Shown: piece by piece, positions 24,372-35,506 of the stretch
Position numbering within the stretch: position 1 is the first letter of the stretch
Layout: every line of letters begins with the position of its first letter
NCBI GenBank assembly: GCA_035235625.1
Contig: CP141140.1
Span: 56,539,351-56,603,350 of the forward strand
Reading direction: 5' to 3'
From: Saururus chinensis
Lineage: Eukaryota; Streptophyta; Magnoliopsida; Piperales; Saururaceae
DNA length: 64,000 nt
Notes under the pieces: model-generated
Told to the model about the DNA's origin: nothing
Databases searched by the model: none
What the model saw: only the letters and a program-made list of their open reading frames with translations
Position numbers and translations under genes: made by a program

Positions 24372-27300
24372 TCAAAGAAAAGAGTCATAGTGGTGGTAAC
24401 CACAATGCCTCCTGTTGAACTCCAGCAAGCTACCATAAGTTCGGTCAGCCACCCCAACAAAGAGGGCCTCAGTGTCCGGGCTGAAAGAGATCCCGGCAAT
24501 CTCCCCGAAGATGTCAATCTCTTGGCTTTTAGAGTAGTTTGCTTTTGTGTCGTAGATATGAACAAAATCAGCAGGCTCCGCCATGGCCATAAACTGACCG
24601 TCAGATGTGAACTTAATGGTACGAATTGCCCCCATCCTTCCCTTCAGCACTGCAAGAGAAGAGGATAGATTCCTCACATCCCAGAGCCGGCAGGTTTTAT
24701 CCTGGTTTCCAGTGGCCAGGATTTTACCATCCGGGTGCCATGCTGACGAGAAAGAGTAGTCTAAGTGGCCTTTCAGATTTCCAATTGTCTACACAGTTAA
24801 GACAGCAGAACCTCAGCAGTGTGTCACAGTAACAAACTTAGAACATTAAGTCTTCTTACAATCATGCCTTTCATCACAAAGAACTTTACCTTTCCGGTCT
24901 GGGCATCAGCAATGAGACAATCTGCACTATCTCCAAGAACTGCAACAAGCTTCCCGTCTGGGCTCACTGATGTGTTCTGCAGTGGGCTCCATGGAATGTC
25001 AAGATTTTGCATATTTTCTAATCAAGAAGATACCTCAAAAATATGTAGAAAATACTCACATTGACAGACCAGGGGAGGCTAAAAGAGTTGAGGAGAGTGA
25101 AGTTCTCAGTATCGAAAATCCTAATTTGTGAGTCATTGTTGGCAGTCATCAACCGGACTGAGCCACTAGAGTACCAGTAACGAGTTAAATATTAGCTCCC
25201 AACTTCTGCAAAACTTTACTTTTTCACATATGAGCTCTATCCTATGAGATTCAATTCTTACTTGACACCAGAGTATATGTCTACCGAGTTTGTGATGGCA
25301 TTGTCGGTATTAGCAAGTTTTGTGCAGAACACCACCCCAGGGCTGTCCAAATACTGGTAAAAAAAGATTTGATGAGTCACTGCAGGTTTTAGCAACAAAC
25401 TACAAAAAAAAAAAAAGGTGTTCCTATATCTAGTCCACACCTTACAAATAAGCTCCCCTTGGAAACCACCAGCGACCATCAGATTTTCTTTCACAGCCAT
25501 AGTACTGATTTGCACCCTTGAGAGAGCCTGCGCTAAAGACGCACGGCGTTTCTGAAGAAGAACATGCAGGGCACTTCAAATTAGGCTTAGCACTTGTTTT
25601 CGACAAAAAAAATTTTAGATGCTAATTAGCAATGTAATTCAATTCAAAAAGGGGCAGTTACCAGTGTGGGAACAAGAGGTCCCACTACATTGAGCACTTC
25701 TTTGCCTCTGCGCCTCATTGAAGACCAGTGCATCACAGAGTAGTTCTGCATCAAGTAAACATCGTGCTTTGATGTTGCCCACAATAAATTCCTCAACTGC
25801 AGAAGAAAATGTGATGTCACTGACTGCCCCAGAGCACTAAATTGTAAAGCACCAGCATTTCACAATTTCCAACCATCAGAAGAAAATCATCATATATAAC
25901 ACAGAGGACATCATTTCCCTAGATAGCTCCATGTACCATAGGTTGAATGCATAAGTGCCTCTACCACCCTCTCTACCTAGTTTAGAAACATGAGCACAAT
26001 ATACTCATTATGCATATAATGCATTCAGTTACCAAAATTTCCCCTCGCCTGTCAACCTCATCTGGATCTCAAATCTTTAGTAGCAAGTGAACTTACAACT
26101 GCACTAATGTAGATCCCAAAGAGATAATAAAATGTTCTCACATTCCCCAGAAGTAAAATAGATTTACCAAAGTTGAGGAACAGCCAAAATCCTTAGCGCA
26201 AAGGAATCTATAAGACCACTTCTGAAACATATGGTACTTCTTCCAGAATCATTGGAATAACACACAATAACAAACACCACGACGATGTATGCACGCCAAA
26301 CACCCCAATCAGTATATCTACATAGAGTCCAACTTAAAGGACAAAGAAAATGTAATGTACATAAGCTACTAGAAGAACTACCCACGATTCTGAAATTTTA
26401 TATAAGAAAATCTGACTGTTGACCTAATTCCACTCAACTCTCACTAGTATACACTGAATTTTCATGTTCCCTACGAGAATAGTTAATAACAAACTTTATG
26501 ATTGCCTCCCACATAAACAGATGAACAAGGTCATCAATCCCAACTATCCCATATAAACAAGAAAGAAATTAATTCAGACAGAATGCACATTGGACTGAAA
26601 CCAGAAGCTACTACAGGAAAAAAAAATCCATTTCCACACAAACTTTCAAGAATAATTCAAGTTCATACCCTCCTCTTTACAGTTAAGAAAGACTCGTTAT
26701 TGATTGATGTTCTTAAATTTTTTTCACGAAAAAACTCTCTTAGGCTGAGTTCAACAAATAAACCCACTACATAAGCCTACACAACAACAGAAGACCAGCC
26801 ATCCATCACCAGATTCACCACAATGTGTGATATCAAATACAATAAAATAAGCATTAACATAGCCACAGGGAAGAACACTTAGACATCTATGAAAGGGAAT
26901 CAATGTGAGATGATCAAAATTGCAATTATCGTGTTGACGAGCAGACATTAAAACAGATTCACCAACAGAAAACTACTGAAGTTCAGCACAAGCTGCCCAA
27001 ATTAGAACATCTTTGTAAACTTTAACCAAGAATGCATGAAACATTTTATACAAGACTAACATCATGGACCACCAACTGATGTAAATACTAGACAGCCTCT
27101 TCGTATGCCTGATATCCCTATAGCTCCAGGCATGGGGGTCAAACAGAGGCCTCTTATAAGAGTAAATAATGCCCTAGCATACCATATTGATCAGTCGCCT
27201 CATCTTGTCAGCTTCTCAGAGCTTCCACCTGCTGTTAGTGCTGTCAAAGTAGTAGATTAAATAGCAGTCCACTCCTATATGTAATGAGGAGTTAACATAA

Positions 27301-29985
27301 TAACAGAACATTAAAAATTCTTGCGTAAAAAGTATGGAAGAACTCTTCCACGAACCTATAGACATTGCTGTTGTCCCAAAAGATTTAGAATTCACAATAT
27401 AATACATTAAGGATAAAAGAACCCAACATGTCACAAGATTAACTTTTATTTCCCATATAAAGTCACACGGCCAATGTCATCATATGCACAGTAATAAACT
27501 GTTACATAGTAACACAGAGTATGCAATAAAAAAAATAACTCCAAATCAGAAGTTTTCATAGGAGGAATCTTTACGGCAATATGGAAAAAAATGTCCAGAA
27601 ATCTCCATCTAATGCAGGGTTTGCACTTGCCTCCTCAGAAACATGAAAGAAGCATAGTAACTTATAAATTAACATAACATGTATCTCCCCAAAGAAGATG
27701 CAAGGCTTCCTTAAGAGCCCGACTCAACAGTGTACCTTTTACAGTGTTCAGGCACTTGATTATCTAAAATGTAAAGCAGCCAGATTGTTAAAACAAATGA
27801 CGAGTCCTGCACTCGTCAGTAAACAAGGGAACCAGAGTGGAAAATAACAAATGATATACAACAGGAGTAGAATTTAGATGCCACAATAACTAATTTATAA
27901 AATAACACTATTAAAAACCAGTATAATGAAGCTTTTTAGTTGTATTAAAACTATCAACAAACACTTCAGGCGCAGGCCAACATTTTCTCCCTTTACTTTC
28001 TTATAGAATCTCAGCAAACCACAAGCCCATAATGTCATTTCCATACATCTGCATTACTCTGCATAACTCGAAGGAATAATGGACTACCATTGCAAAAGAA
28101 TCATACAACACCTAAAAATTATAATATCATCAATCCACCGCAAAGGATTTCTTAACTAGCTTGTCCTTGGTGTAATGCATTCTGCACCTCTTAAGAGGAG
28201 GGTGACAATCTTTCTAATAAAGCATGCTATGAATCATTTCTTACCTTACAATAAGAATAAGGTTGTGCGAAGGATAAGGATACTTCATGATGAGAGCCAG
28301 GCAAAATTCCCAAAGTAAATAATAAATAAAAATATGTAGGACCTGCAAAACTACAAAGACTGATAAAAACCAATTTGCATTGGTACACTCACATCTTAAA
28401 CGACAAGCAGAATCTATATCCCCATAGAGAGAAGTCGCACCTCTATAGTTGTTTACACCAACTTCTTATTAAAAGTGAACGTAAAAATGGAATAACCATT
28501 CACTGAATACTGAAGAAGATAATTTGGTTCAAATCAACAATGACATGACCATGAAAATTTTTACTGAAGTTTTAAGAAAGTTTCAAAAATTAATTTTTAG
28601 TGGTCACAAAATTGAAAGTTGTAAGAATCCACAAAATGTAACTGAATTATGTAGTTAAAAATTTAACCAAACTTTGAAAATTTTGAAAATGGAAAATGTT
28701 ACATGAATTAGGAGTTAAGAAGGCAAAAGCGCAGGTCGATTTCCACTAAAAAATTCTTATCTAACAGACACGCCATCTCAAAATGAGTGCTGATCTGATG
28801 ACAAAAAAATAAACTAAAAGAAAAGAACCAGATCCTTCAAATTGCATTTCCTTTAAATATCAGGAATTATCAAAAGAAACAGCGAAATTACACATTTTAA
28901 CACAATGACTCAAACAAAAAAAAGAGATCACTACCTGAAAATGCACAATTGTTGATTTGACGAGCCGGGTATTGAACTGAAAATCGTAGTAAGTGCTTCC
29001 CTTCTCCACGTGTTTGCATTCCTATTATGTAACAACGTTTAGCACAACAAGTGTAGAACAATTTAATTGCTATAGCAAGAGATCAAAAAATACATTAAAA
29101 GGTCATGCAATTAAAGCCAAAGAAAGCACCGACTGTAGAGTATTAGAAGGATCACCTTCAGACTACTCGCAAATAAAAAAAAAAGTGAAATTTGTTGAAA
29201 CATTTGGAGAAGAAGCCATATAAATTCAGACTTTTGAGAAACATGAGAAAATGAAGAGGCCAACAGTTTGGGGCTTGTGGGCGTCAGTGAAGACAGGTGA
29301 ATAGGCAAGAAGAGTATCAAATCTATAACGGGAAATCATATAGGGATCGAGCAAGAACAATAAGATCACGTCTGGAGTGTAAACTCACAAATTACCATTT
29401 AAGGCAAAACAAACAAACCCAAAAACAAAAAACAGTAACAGTAAAAAAAAAAGATAAAAAACTACGAAACTTCCGTCCAGAGAGTAAGACAGAAGTATAC
29501 AAATAATCCTTGAGCTAAAATATGGGGAAAAAAATATTAATTCTGGCCATGGAGGCATCAAACCTTGTCGAGTCCAGCACGAGAGCATGAGACGTTCTCG
29601 TAGTTCTTGTACTGCTTCAGACGGGTCTCGCGGTACCTGTCCCTAGTGAAGTTCAGCCTCTCCCAGGGTATCCCCTGTATGTCTTTCCCACCGCGGGCAT
29701 CTGAAGCTGAAGTGTCCGTCTTTGCCTTGCTCTGAACAGGGGAAAAAATGGAGGAGATTCAGAAATAAGCATTTGCAACGGACTAGCTTCTTGATATTTA
29801 CTTCAAGAACACCAGTTGAAGGGACCAACCATATCTACATCGTCGTCGTCTTCCCAATCCGACCCATCACCGTTTGCCCGATTGGGGGCGGCGTCACCGC
29901 CAAAAGGGTTGTCTTCGAAGTCCGTCATGTCGAAGTAATCGTCGTCAAGCACATACTCCAGCTCGTCGTTCTGAAAGTGCGTCAT
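24372..29985 (-). CDS. WD40-repeat protein, plant C2A9.03-like family (9 coding exons)
   Basis: Coding exons on the minus strand: 29985-29830, 29731-29564, 29021-28935, 25796-25662, 25551-25441, 25353-25262, 25165-25060, 24976-24890, 24788-24372; total 1359 nt, 452 residues. Every intron is GT-AG and the frame runs through all joins, including one split Asn codon. The acidic N-terminus (1-52, MTHFQNDELEYVLDDDYFDM) and the GKDIQGIPWERLNFTRDRYRETRLKQYKNYEN block match a conserved plant family usually annotated 'uncharacterised WD repeat-containing protein C2A9.03-like', of similar length. WD-type blades are clear at about 251-275, 286-314, 315-351 (KGHLDYSFSSAWHPDG ... RLWD), 358-392 and after 400. 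Its biochemical role is not established; beta-propeller scaffolding is inferred. The start ATG has A at -3. Intron 3 (25797-28934) is 3.1 kb. Confidence 0.92.
25797..28934 (-). other. Large intron 3 of the WD40 gene
   Basis: 3138 bp, bounded on the minus strand by CAG|GTAGTG and TTCTGCAG. AT-rich, no conserved coding seen on either strand and no transposon ends I could pair. All other introns in the gene are under 550 bp. Confidence 0.75.
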
Positions 29986-30445
29986 TTTTGTCCTGCGACA
30001 TGCACAAACATGAGACCTCAGTTGACCCAAAAACATACATACCGTACGAAATCAACAGAGAAAAAGAAGCAAAGCATACAGTGAACGAAATACAGAGGAA
30101 TAACAACCGAAACAGGAGACGAACATTTCGAATCCTCAAAACCAAAAAAAAAAAAAAAACTGAAACTTCATAATTTCTACCAAAAAGAACAAATCTAAAA
30201 AGACCCATAATAGAACAAATCACGAATCTGTTATCACATCCAACTGGTGCATGCAGGGCTACTGACTGCAACATACCACTCAAAGCTTTTGTTCCCGTTT
30301 GAGCAGATGCCTCAAGATGATTTGAAACAAAGGTCCAGCAATATCAGATCAAATACAGAAGAGATTCAAAAGGGTCCAGTTGCTTGATTGGAAGAGCTTG
30401 AGGGAGATTTCATGGGCGTTGGAGGGAGGTGGGCGAGCAGGGAAG
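29986..30445 (-). other. 5'-UTR of the WD40 gene with a probable intron
   Basis: Seven bases before the ATG a good acceptor (TTTGTGCATGTCGCAG) ends at 29993 on the minus strand. A matching donor (GAGTG|GTATGTTG) lies at 30276. This predicts a leader intron of about 284 bp (29993-30276) and a non-coding first exon from about 30277 to the start site near 30445. Confidence 0.5.
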
Positions 30446-30471
30446 AGCAAAGGGGACGCAGCAGGCCTGGG

Positions 30472-30481
30472 CATTATATAG
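30472..30481 (-). promoter_or_regulatory. TATA box of the WD40 gene
   Basis: Minus strand CTATATAATG, in a GC-rich block (30430-30720) that contrasts with the AT-rich surroundings. A start site about 30 nt downstream would fit the predicted non-coding first exon. Confidence 0.5.
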
Positions 30482-30489
30482 ACAGGCGG

Positions 30490-31854
30490 CGAGTGAGAGG
30501 TCGAGAGACAGCGCTTCAAAGGCATGGGACCCGCGCAGGGCTCTAGTAGAATCTTTTGTCCGGGTGGCGCTTGTGGGTCCCGCAAACCGCCCTTCGACCC
30601 ACTTGAAGTCTCCTCGGTCGTCGCCGTTTGTGCCGTCGACGGTGACGGCCTTGGACGTTTGCGCTCCTTGTTCTTTCGCCCCTCCTGACGGCCCTTTTCG
30701 ACGGTCACGGCTTTGGACGTGGACGGTAATTGAGATTGATGTTAACGTGTATTTATATATGCACCGTTGATCTAAGTAGATGAACGGTTTTTAAATATAA
30801 TTGAAACTAAACTTATTATTAAAAAGCAGCATAAAAAACTCATAAACCTTCTTAGAGGCTAAGCTCTAGGGGCCTTCAAGTGGGGTGGATAATGTTTTCA
30901 AAAGTACATTAAATGTGGCGAAAAAGATACATGGAGTAGTTGAGTGTAATTTTTTGGTTTCAATAATTTATCATGGCTTTGTCCAGCGGGATTGTTTAAT
31001 GTGATAAAATATTCTCGCAGTAGTCGGTTCCTACATAATTAGTTCGAATAATAATTTTTGAACTAATTTATCTCTTTTTAATTGGTTTGCTTTTAAATTT
31101 GTATTTTTTATTTGCACACTTCGGGACATAAGAAAAAATTAACACATTTCACATAGTGGAAGCCCACTACTTATGTATTAACAGTTATAGGACTTTATTA
31201 TATCATCTCTCTCTATATATTTACATAAATATAACTCCAAAACACAAGTGACTAAATAAGGGTAATGTAAATTTATTTTGTATGTGAAAAAAAGTGACAT
31301 ATAATTAATGGTAGAAAAAAAATCATTGTGGTTTCATGAGATATTTTTCTCATGAGAAAATTTTATTTTCTACAAAAAATCATACTAATCTTAGAAAAAT
31401 ACAAAGGATTGGGGATATTTTGTCACTCAAGGTGTGAAAATAAAATCTAAGACTTTAAAATATAAAAAACGCAAGTGCTTGGCAGCCTACAAGTATTATC
31501 TCACACGCAAACTATACTAAAGTCGTGAAAAAACACTAAACAATTAGATGCACAGGGCATCAAGTACTTAATATTAAAATTCTCCACTTAAATTAATGTT
31601 CAAATTTGGTCCTACTTTGATGTCTAAGATCAATAACACGTGTTAATATAATAAGTCAGCATAAGCGGTAGAAATTTTCACTTTCACTAACATCGGCTAG
31701 CGTGTGCACTTTCAATCTTAAGAATCCTGTTTAAAATAAAATAAAATTAACTCCTGGAGGGTACCCCTGGAATAAATAATTTCTCTATGTGTGACTTTAT
31801 ATATGAGGAATGTTACAGAAGTGTACTCAAATATTGTTTTTGTATGAAAATAAA
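30490..31854. other. WD40 promoter region and intergenic sequence
   Basis: 30490-30720 is GC-rich promoter-like sequence of the WD40 gene. From 30780 the sequence is AT-rich with no feature that could be supported. Confidence 0.35.
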
Positions 31855-31856
31855 TA

Positions 31857-32101
31857 TTCTTTGCATCCCATATTAAGCATTTCATTCGTTACAAGTACTA
31901 TAAATTTTAAAAAATGTGACAAGCATCTTAGACAAAAAAATAGAACTCTAATTAATTTATAATTCCATAACTACAACTGGCTAACTTAGATTCCTACAGT
32001 AAGAAACAAATTAAAACTCTCTACTTCGTAGGAATATAAAAAATAAGATGCCTAATGTAGGTTAAATTTTGTATAGATAAGACACAACATAGGACAGAGA
32101 G
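31857..32101. mobile_element. Stowaway-like (Tc1/mariner) MITE
   Basis: Left end TTCTTTGCATCCCATATTAAGC after TA; the reverse complement of the right end is CTCTCTGTCCTATGTTGTG, also bounded by TA. This fits the Stowaway terminus and TA duplication. 245 bp, no coding. Confidence 0.6.
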
Positions 32102-32169
32102 TAATATATTCTAAATGGCTATGTACAAAATAATTATAGAATGACTTTTACATGAGCTAGTTTTAGGGA

Positions 32170-32350
32170 AGAGTTTTTAATTCTCCCCACTCACTATTAG
32201 CCCAGTGTAAGAAACGCCCAAAAGTTGTTCATCCATGAGAGCGACGGTATATAATGTGTAAGTGATACTAATGCTAATGTGCATTAGTATATGTATCATC
32301 TTTACGGTATAGACTTACGGTGAGTAAGGAATATAAAAAACTCTTCTTAA
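32170..32350. mobile_element. Mutator-type MITE (family B)
   Basis: Near-palindrome of about 181 bp. Left arm AGAGTTTTTAATTCTCCCCACTCACTATTAG; reverse complement of the right arm AGAGTTTTTTATATTCC.TACTCACCGTAAG. Flanks are both TTTTAGGGA (32161-32169 and 32351-32359), a perfect 9-bp duplication. The right terminus is about six bases longer than the left. Confidence 0.75.
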
Positions 32351-32584
32351 TTTTAGGGAGCTAATTGCCCCCAAATAACTAGGTGGTCAAACTCTCAGCA
32401 AAATAGTCAAATAAAAAAAAAGATTAAGAAAAAAAACTCCAGCTTGAAAGCATTTTTATTTGAACTATGCGTACAAGATTAATGGACAATCCCGCACCAT
32501 TCAATATACAGTAACCGACTTATATAGCACTTTTTCAAAGGCATCTATGGGTTGGCACTAAATAGGTGTTACAAAAGCTAATCA

Positions 32585-32935
32585 CAAGGGATGGGTTGGG
32601 TGTACAGAAAACCTGATCTAATCTAATTTGGCATTAATAGGTCTAGTTTGAGTTTATAAATTAAACATGAATTATTTTTTAATCGGTTTCGAGTTCAGGA
32701 GAACGACCTTGCCCCGACCTGGCTAAGACTATGAATATTGAATTTTTTATATTTTTTCTTTTTATTTTAATAATAACTTTTAAAAATGTTTTTGAAGAGC
32801 AAGAGAAAAAATAAAGAATTATTTATATCTTTCAACAATTGAGTAATTTGAAAAAAAGTATAAATAAATTAATATGTTAAATAGGTCGAGTCAGGTTGGG
32901 GTTTAACAATTTTGAGTCAAGTTGGTGGGATCACT
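32585..32935. mobile_element. Degenerate hAT-like MITE
   Basis: GGGATGGGTTGGGTGT at the left and GTCGAGTCAGGTTGGGGTTTAAC...GGTGGGATCAC at the right have the GGGTTGGGT-type subterminal repeats of hAT MITEs, around an AT-rich core. No clear target duplication was found. Confidence 0.35.
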
Positions 32936-33192
32936 ATTTCTTAAATGGTAACCAATACATATTTGAAGCCCAACTTACGACATTACTAATTATGACTTTG
33001 CCCGCTAGTGTAATTCCAATACTAGTCTACTATTGTAAGGGGCCACAAGCGCAATCCTATAACTACCCACAAATTGAAACCGCCAACAAGTGTAACTGCC
33101 TTACTAGTCCGTTACACATAGTTTTGGGTGAGTCTATTTTCCAATTTTTTAATAAAAAATCAAGGGGTTAGTGGCCCTTCCCAACTTGAAAT

Positions 33193-33436
33193 TAGTGATG
33201 TAATCAATCAGATTTTATTAAACTTAAACTTATTATCATTTAAGAAGTGATAACCCAAACTCGACCTAACCCAAATATCTCAAACCCAAAGCTAATATGG
33301 CCCAAACTATTTAATATAATTATTGTATTTATATATTTAAAAATTTTAAACCAACTCCATTATAAAATACATATTTTTTAATAATTATTTAATTTTTCTC
33401 TTTCTTATTAAAAATATTTTAATAATAACTATTAAA

Positions 33437-33471
<35 letters not shown>

Positions 33472-33588
33472 GATCAAGTTAAATTACTTAAAACATAAAG
33501 TTGACCCAAATAAATATTTATGTTTAATTTAAAATTTAAACTTAACCTATTAAAATCAGGTTTTTAGTACATATGATAACATCCCCCA
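33193..33588. mobile_element. hAT MITE with perfect 8-bp duplication
   Basis: Left end TAGTGATGTAATC; reverse complement of the right end TGGGGGATGTTATC. Flanks are both CTTGAAAT (33185-33192 and 33589-33596). The interior has CCCAAACTCGACCTAACCC repeats and a TA run at 33439-33468. 396 bp, no coding. The terminus is akin to those at 3631 and 10781. Confidence 0.8.
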
Positions 33589-33691
33589 CTTGAAATAGTA
33601 AGTTTTGAATGCTCCTAACAATGAGCTCACAATAAAGAATGTACGTAAATTATTAATATTTAAAATTAATAATATATATATATATATATAT

Positions 33692-33900
33692 GAAAAAATT
33701 TATATGAGCCAGGGCTCATATAAATCTATGTGAACCCGGGCTCTATGGGCCATCGAATTTACATCCGGTGGCCCATAATACTCATAGGTTTAACTAATGA
33801 ATATAACCCATGAATATTATGAGCCGCCGGATATAAATCCGACGGCCTATAGAGCTTGGGCTCACGTAAGATTATATAAGCCCGGACTCATATAAACGGG

Positions 33901-33904
<4 letters not shown>
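33692..33904. mobile_element. Palindromic Mutator-type MITE (family A), copy 1
   Basis: 213 bp, almost entirely one inverted repeat. Both arms carry TTTATATGAG.C.GGGCT, then ...GAGCCC/GAACCC...GGGCTCTA, then ATCCG..GGCCCATAATA. It lies inside a TA-dinucleotide tract, so its 9-bp duplication cannot be phased. A second copy is at 58822-59036. Confidence 0.8.

Positions 33905-33981
<77 letters not shown>
33905..33981. repeat. TA dinucleotide microsatellite
   Basis: About 77 bp of AT repeat directly right of the palindromic MITE; a shorter AT run (33671-33691) lies directly left of it, so the MITE split a microsatellite or seeded it. Confidence 0.95.
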
Positions 33982-33992
<11 letters not shown>

Positions 33993-35498
33993 TTATATAT
34001 ATATATTTATATATATATTAATATTATTAATATTGATATATGATAATATATATGCTATCAATATAATGGATGAAAGGCTCTGTATAATCTTTACGCTCGC
34101 CTCATAGATGGTGGCTATTGTGCAAGCATTAATTCCACCCACATTCCTACACCAACAATGTTGGCCTCCGCTACAGCAGCAGCCAAAAATCATGCGAGCG
34201 TTTGGTCCCCAACTAAGCCACTAATGGGCGTAGCCAAATCTTGGACGGCAAGCCATGACCACATCGTAGCTTAAATCAAAGCTAACAAGTATATCTTCAC
34301 TTCTGCCATTTCCTATGTAAATTAGTGTCAAGTCTACAAATTATGCCTTGAGCACCATTAATACATGCTTAGTGCAGCCATGTGATTTAGGGGGGGGGAT
34401 AAGAGCCTCCAGATCATGATCTGGTGGTGGCTTTCAAGTTCCTAGACGCTTCTTAACTATTTTTTAATACCTTTATTTGCAAAAAGAAAGAAAATTTTTA
34501 GGACAAGTCAAAGTTTTAACAAGGACTAGTTCTAAATTTAGCAGTGCTACGCTACAAGAAAAAATCAAAGGATTAAGTAAAGTTCCATAGCCCAACAAAT
34601 TAGCCATCAAAATGAAAAAAGCTACAGGACCCTTAGGCCCCACATCAAATAAGTCACCCAAAAAAACCGAAAGGGACATGTGAGTCTCCCATAAGCCCCA
34701 CTTTGGAATTATCTATGTAAAGTAAAAAAGACAAGTAAGACCCAGGGCCCCATAAATTAGCCATCAAAATTAGCAAGGCTAAATGAGGTCTTTATGGGTT
34801 TCCACTTAAAATTAATCCGACAAAATAATAAAGGCTAAGTAAGGCCTCATGGCCTCATATCAAATGTCATAGTTCAGAGTTTTAAATTTTATTTTTCAAA
34901 TTTATTAGAGTGCAAAAATCCAACTAAATATATTTCTTATTAAATATACAAATTAAAGCATTGATTATGCTATGACCCAGGCTATGACTACTACTTTTCA
35001 TACATACGGGTATCAATGTATATACTTAATTTACATGATTAACATCATTGAACAAGCCGAAGTTAACCTTATAAGTTGAGCCATTTGTAAATATCATATA
35101 GAAAATAACACTACTCAACAACATGGGTTTTGTACCTTGTTGTCATGCTCACCATTACCACCCACAAGGATTCACGAAGAGGGCTCACCGAGATGCCACT
35201 AAGATGCATAAGTATATCAAAGTTTACTCAGCATGATCATAAGCTATAATTAAACACAAGAATTTTACGACAAGGTTAATTTATTATACCCACCCACATA
35301 AAATTATGGCCTAAGGTTCTTCTCATAATTTCTTATATGTTACATGATTTATCATACATAACATCATTCATATGCTTTCATTTTTACATTCACAATTATT
35401 CAAATAATCATCAGCAACTCCACTATTGTAAAATACTAAACTTTATTCCTAGAGTTAAATCCAATATCTTTAAACTAGTAGTCAACCCTCCTATTATC
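33982..35498. other. Repeat-derived sequence left of the hAT element, no gene
   Basis: 34600-34900 holds diverged direct repeats (AAATTAGCCATCAAAAT and GGCCCCA/GGCCTCA phrases occur twice or more), typical of LTR interiors. The same kind of sequence resumes at 38909 and ends at about 39831 with GGGTCATTACA, an LTR-type edge, so the hAT element probably landed in an old LTR. Its left edge could not be fixed. Confidence 0.35.
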
Positions 35499-35506
35499 CT
35501 CAAAGG

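Noticed and set aside
33576-33600. LTR edge at GATAACATCCCCC
   Set aside because: It is the right terminus of the hAT MITE 33193-33588, proved by the CTTGAAAT duplication.
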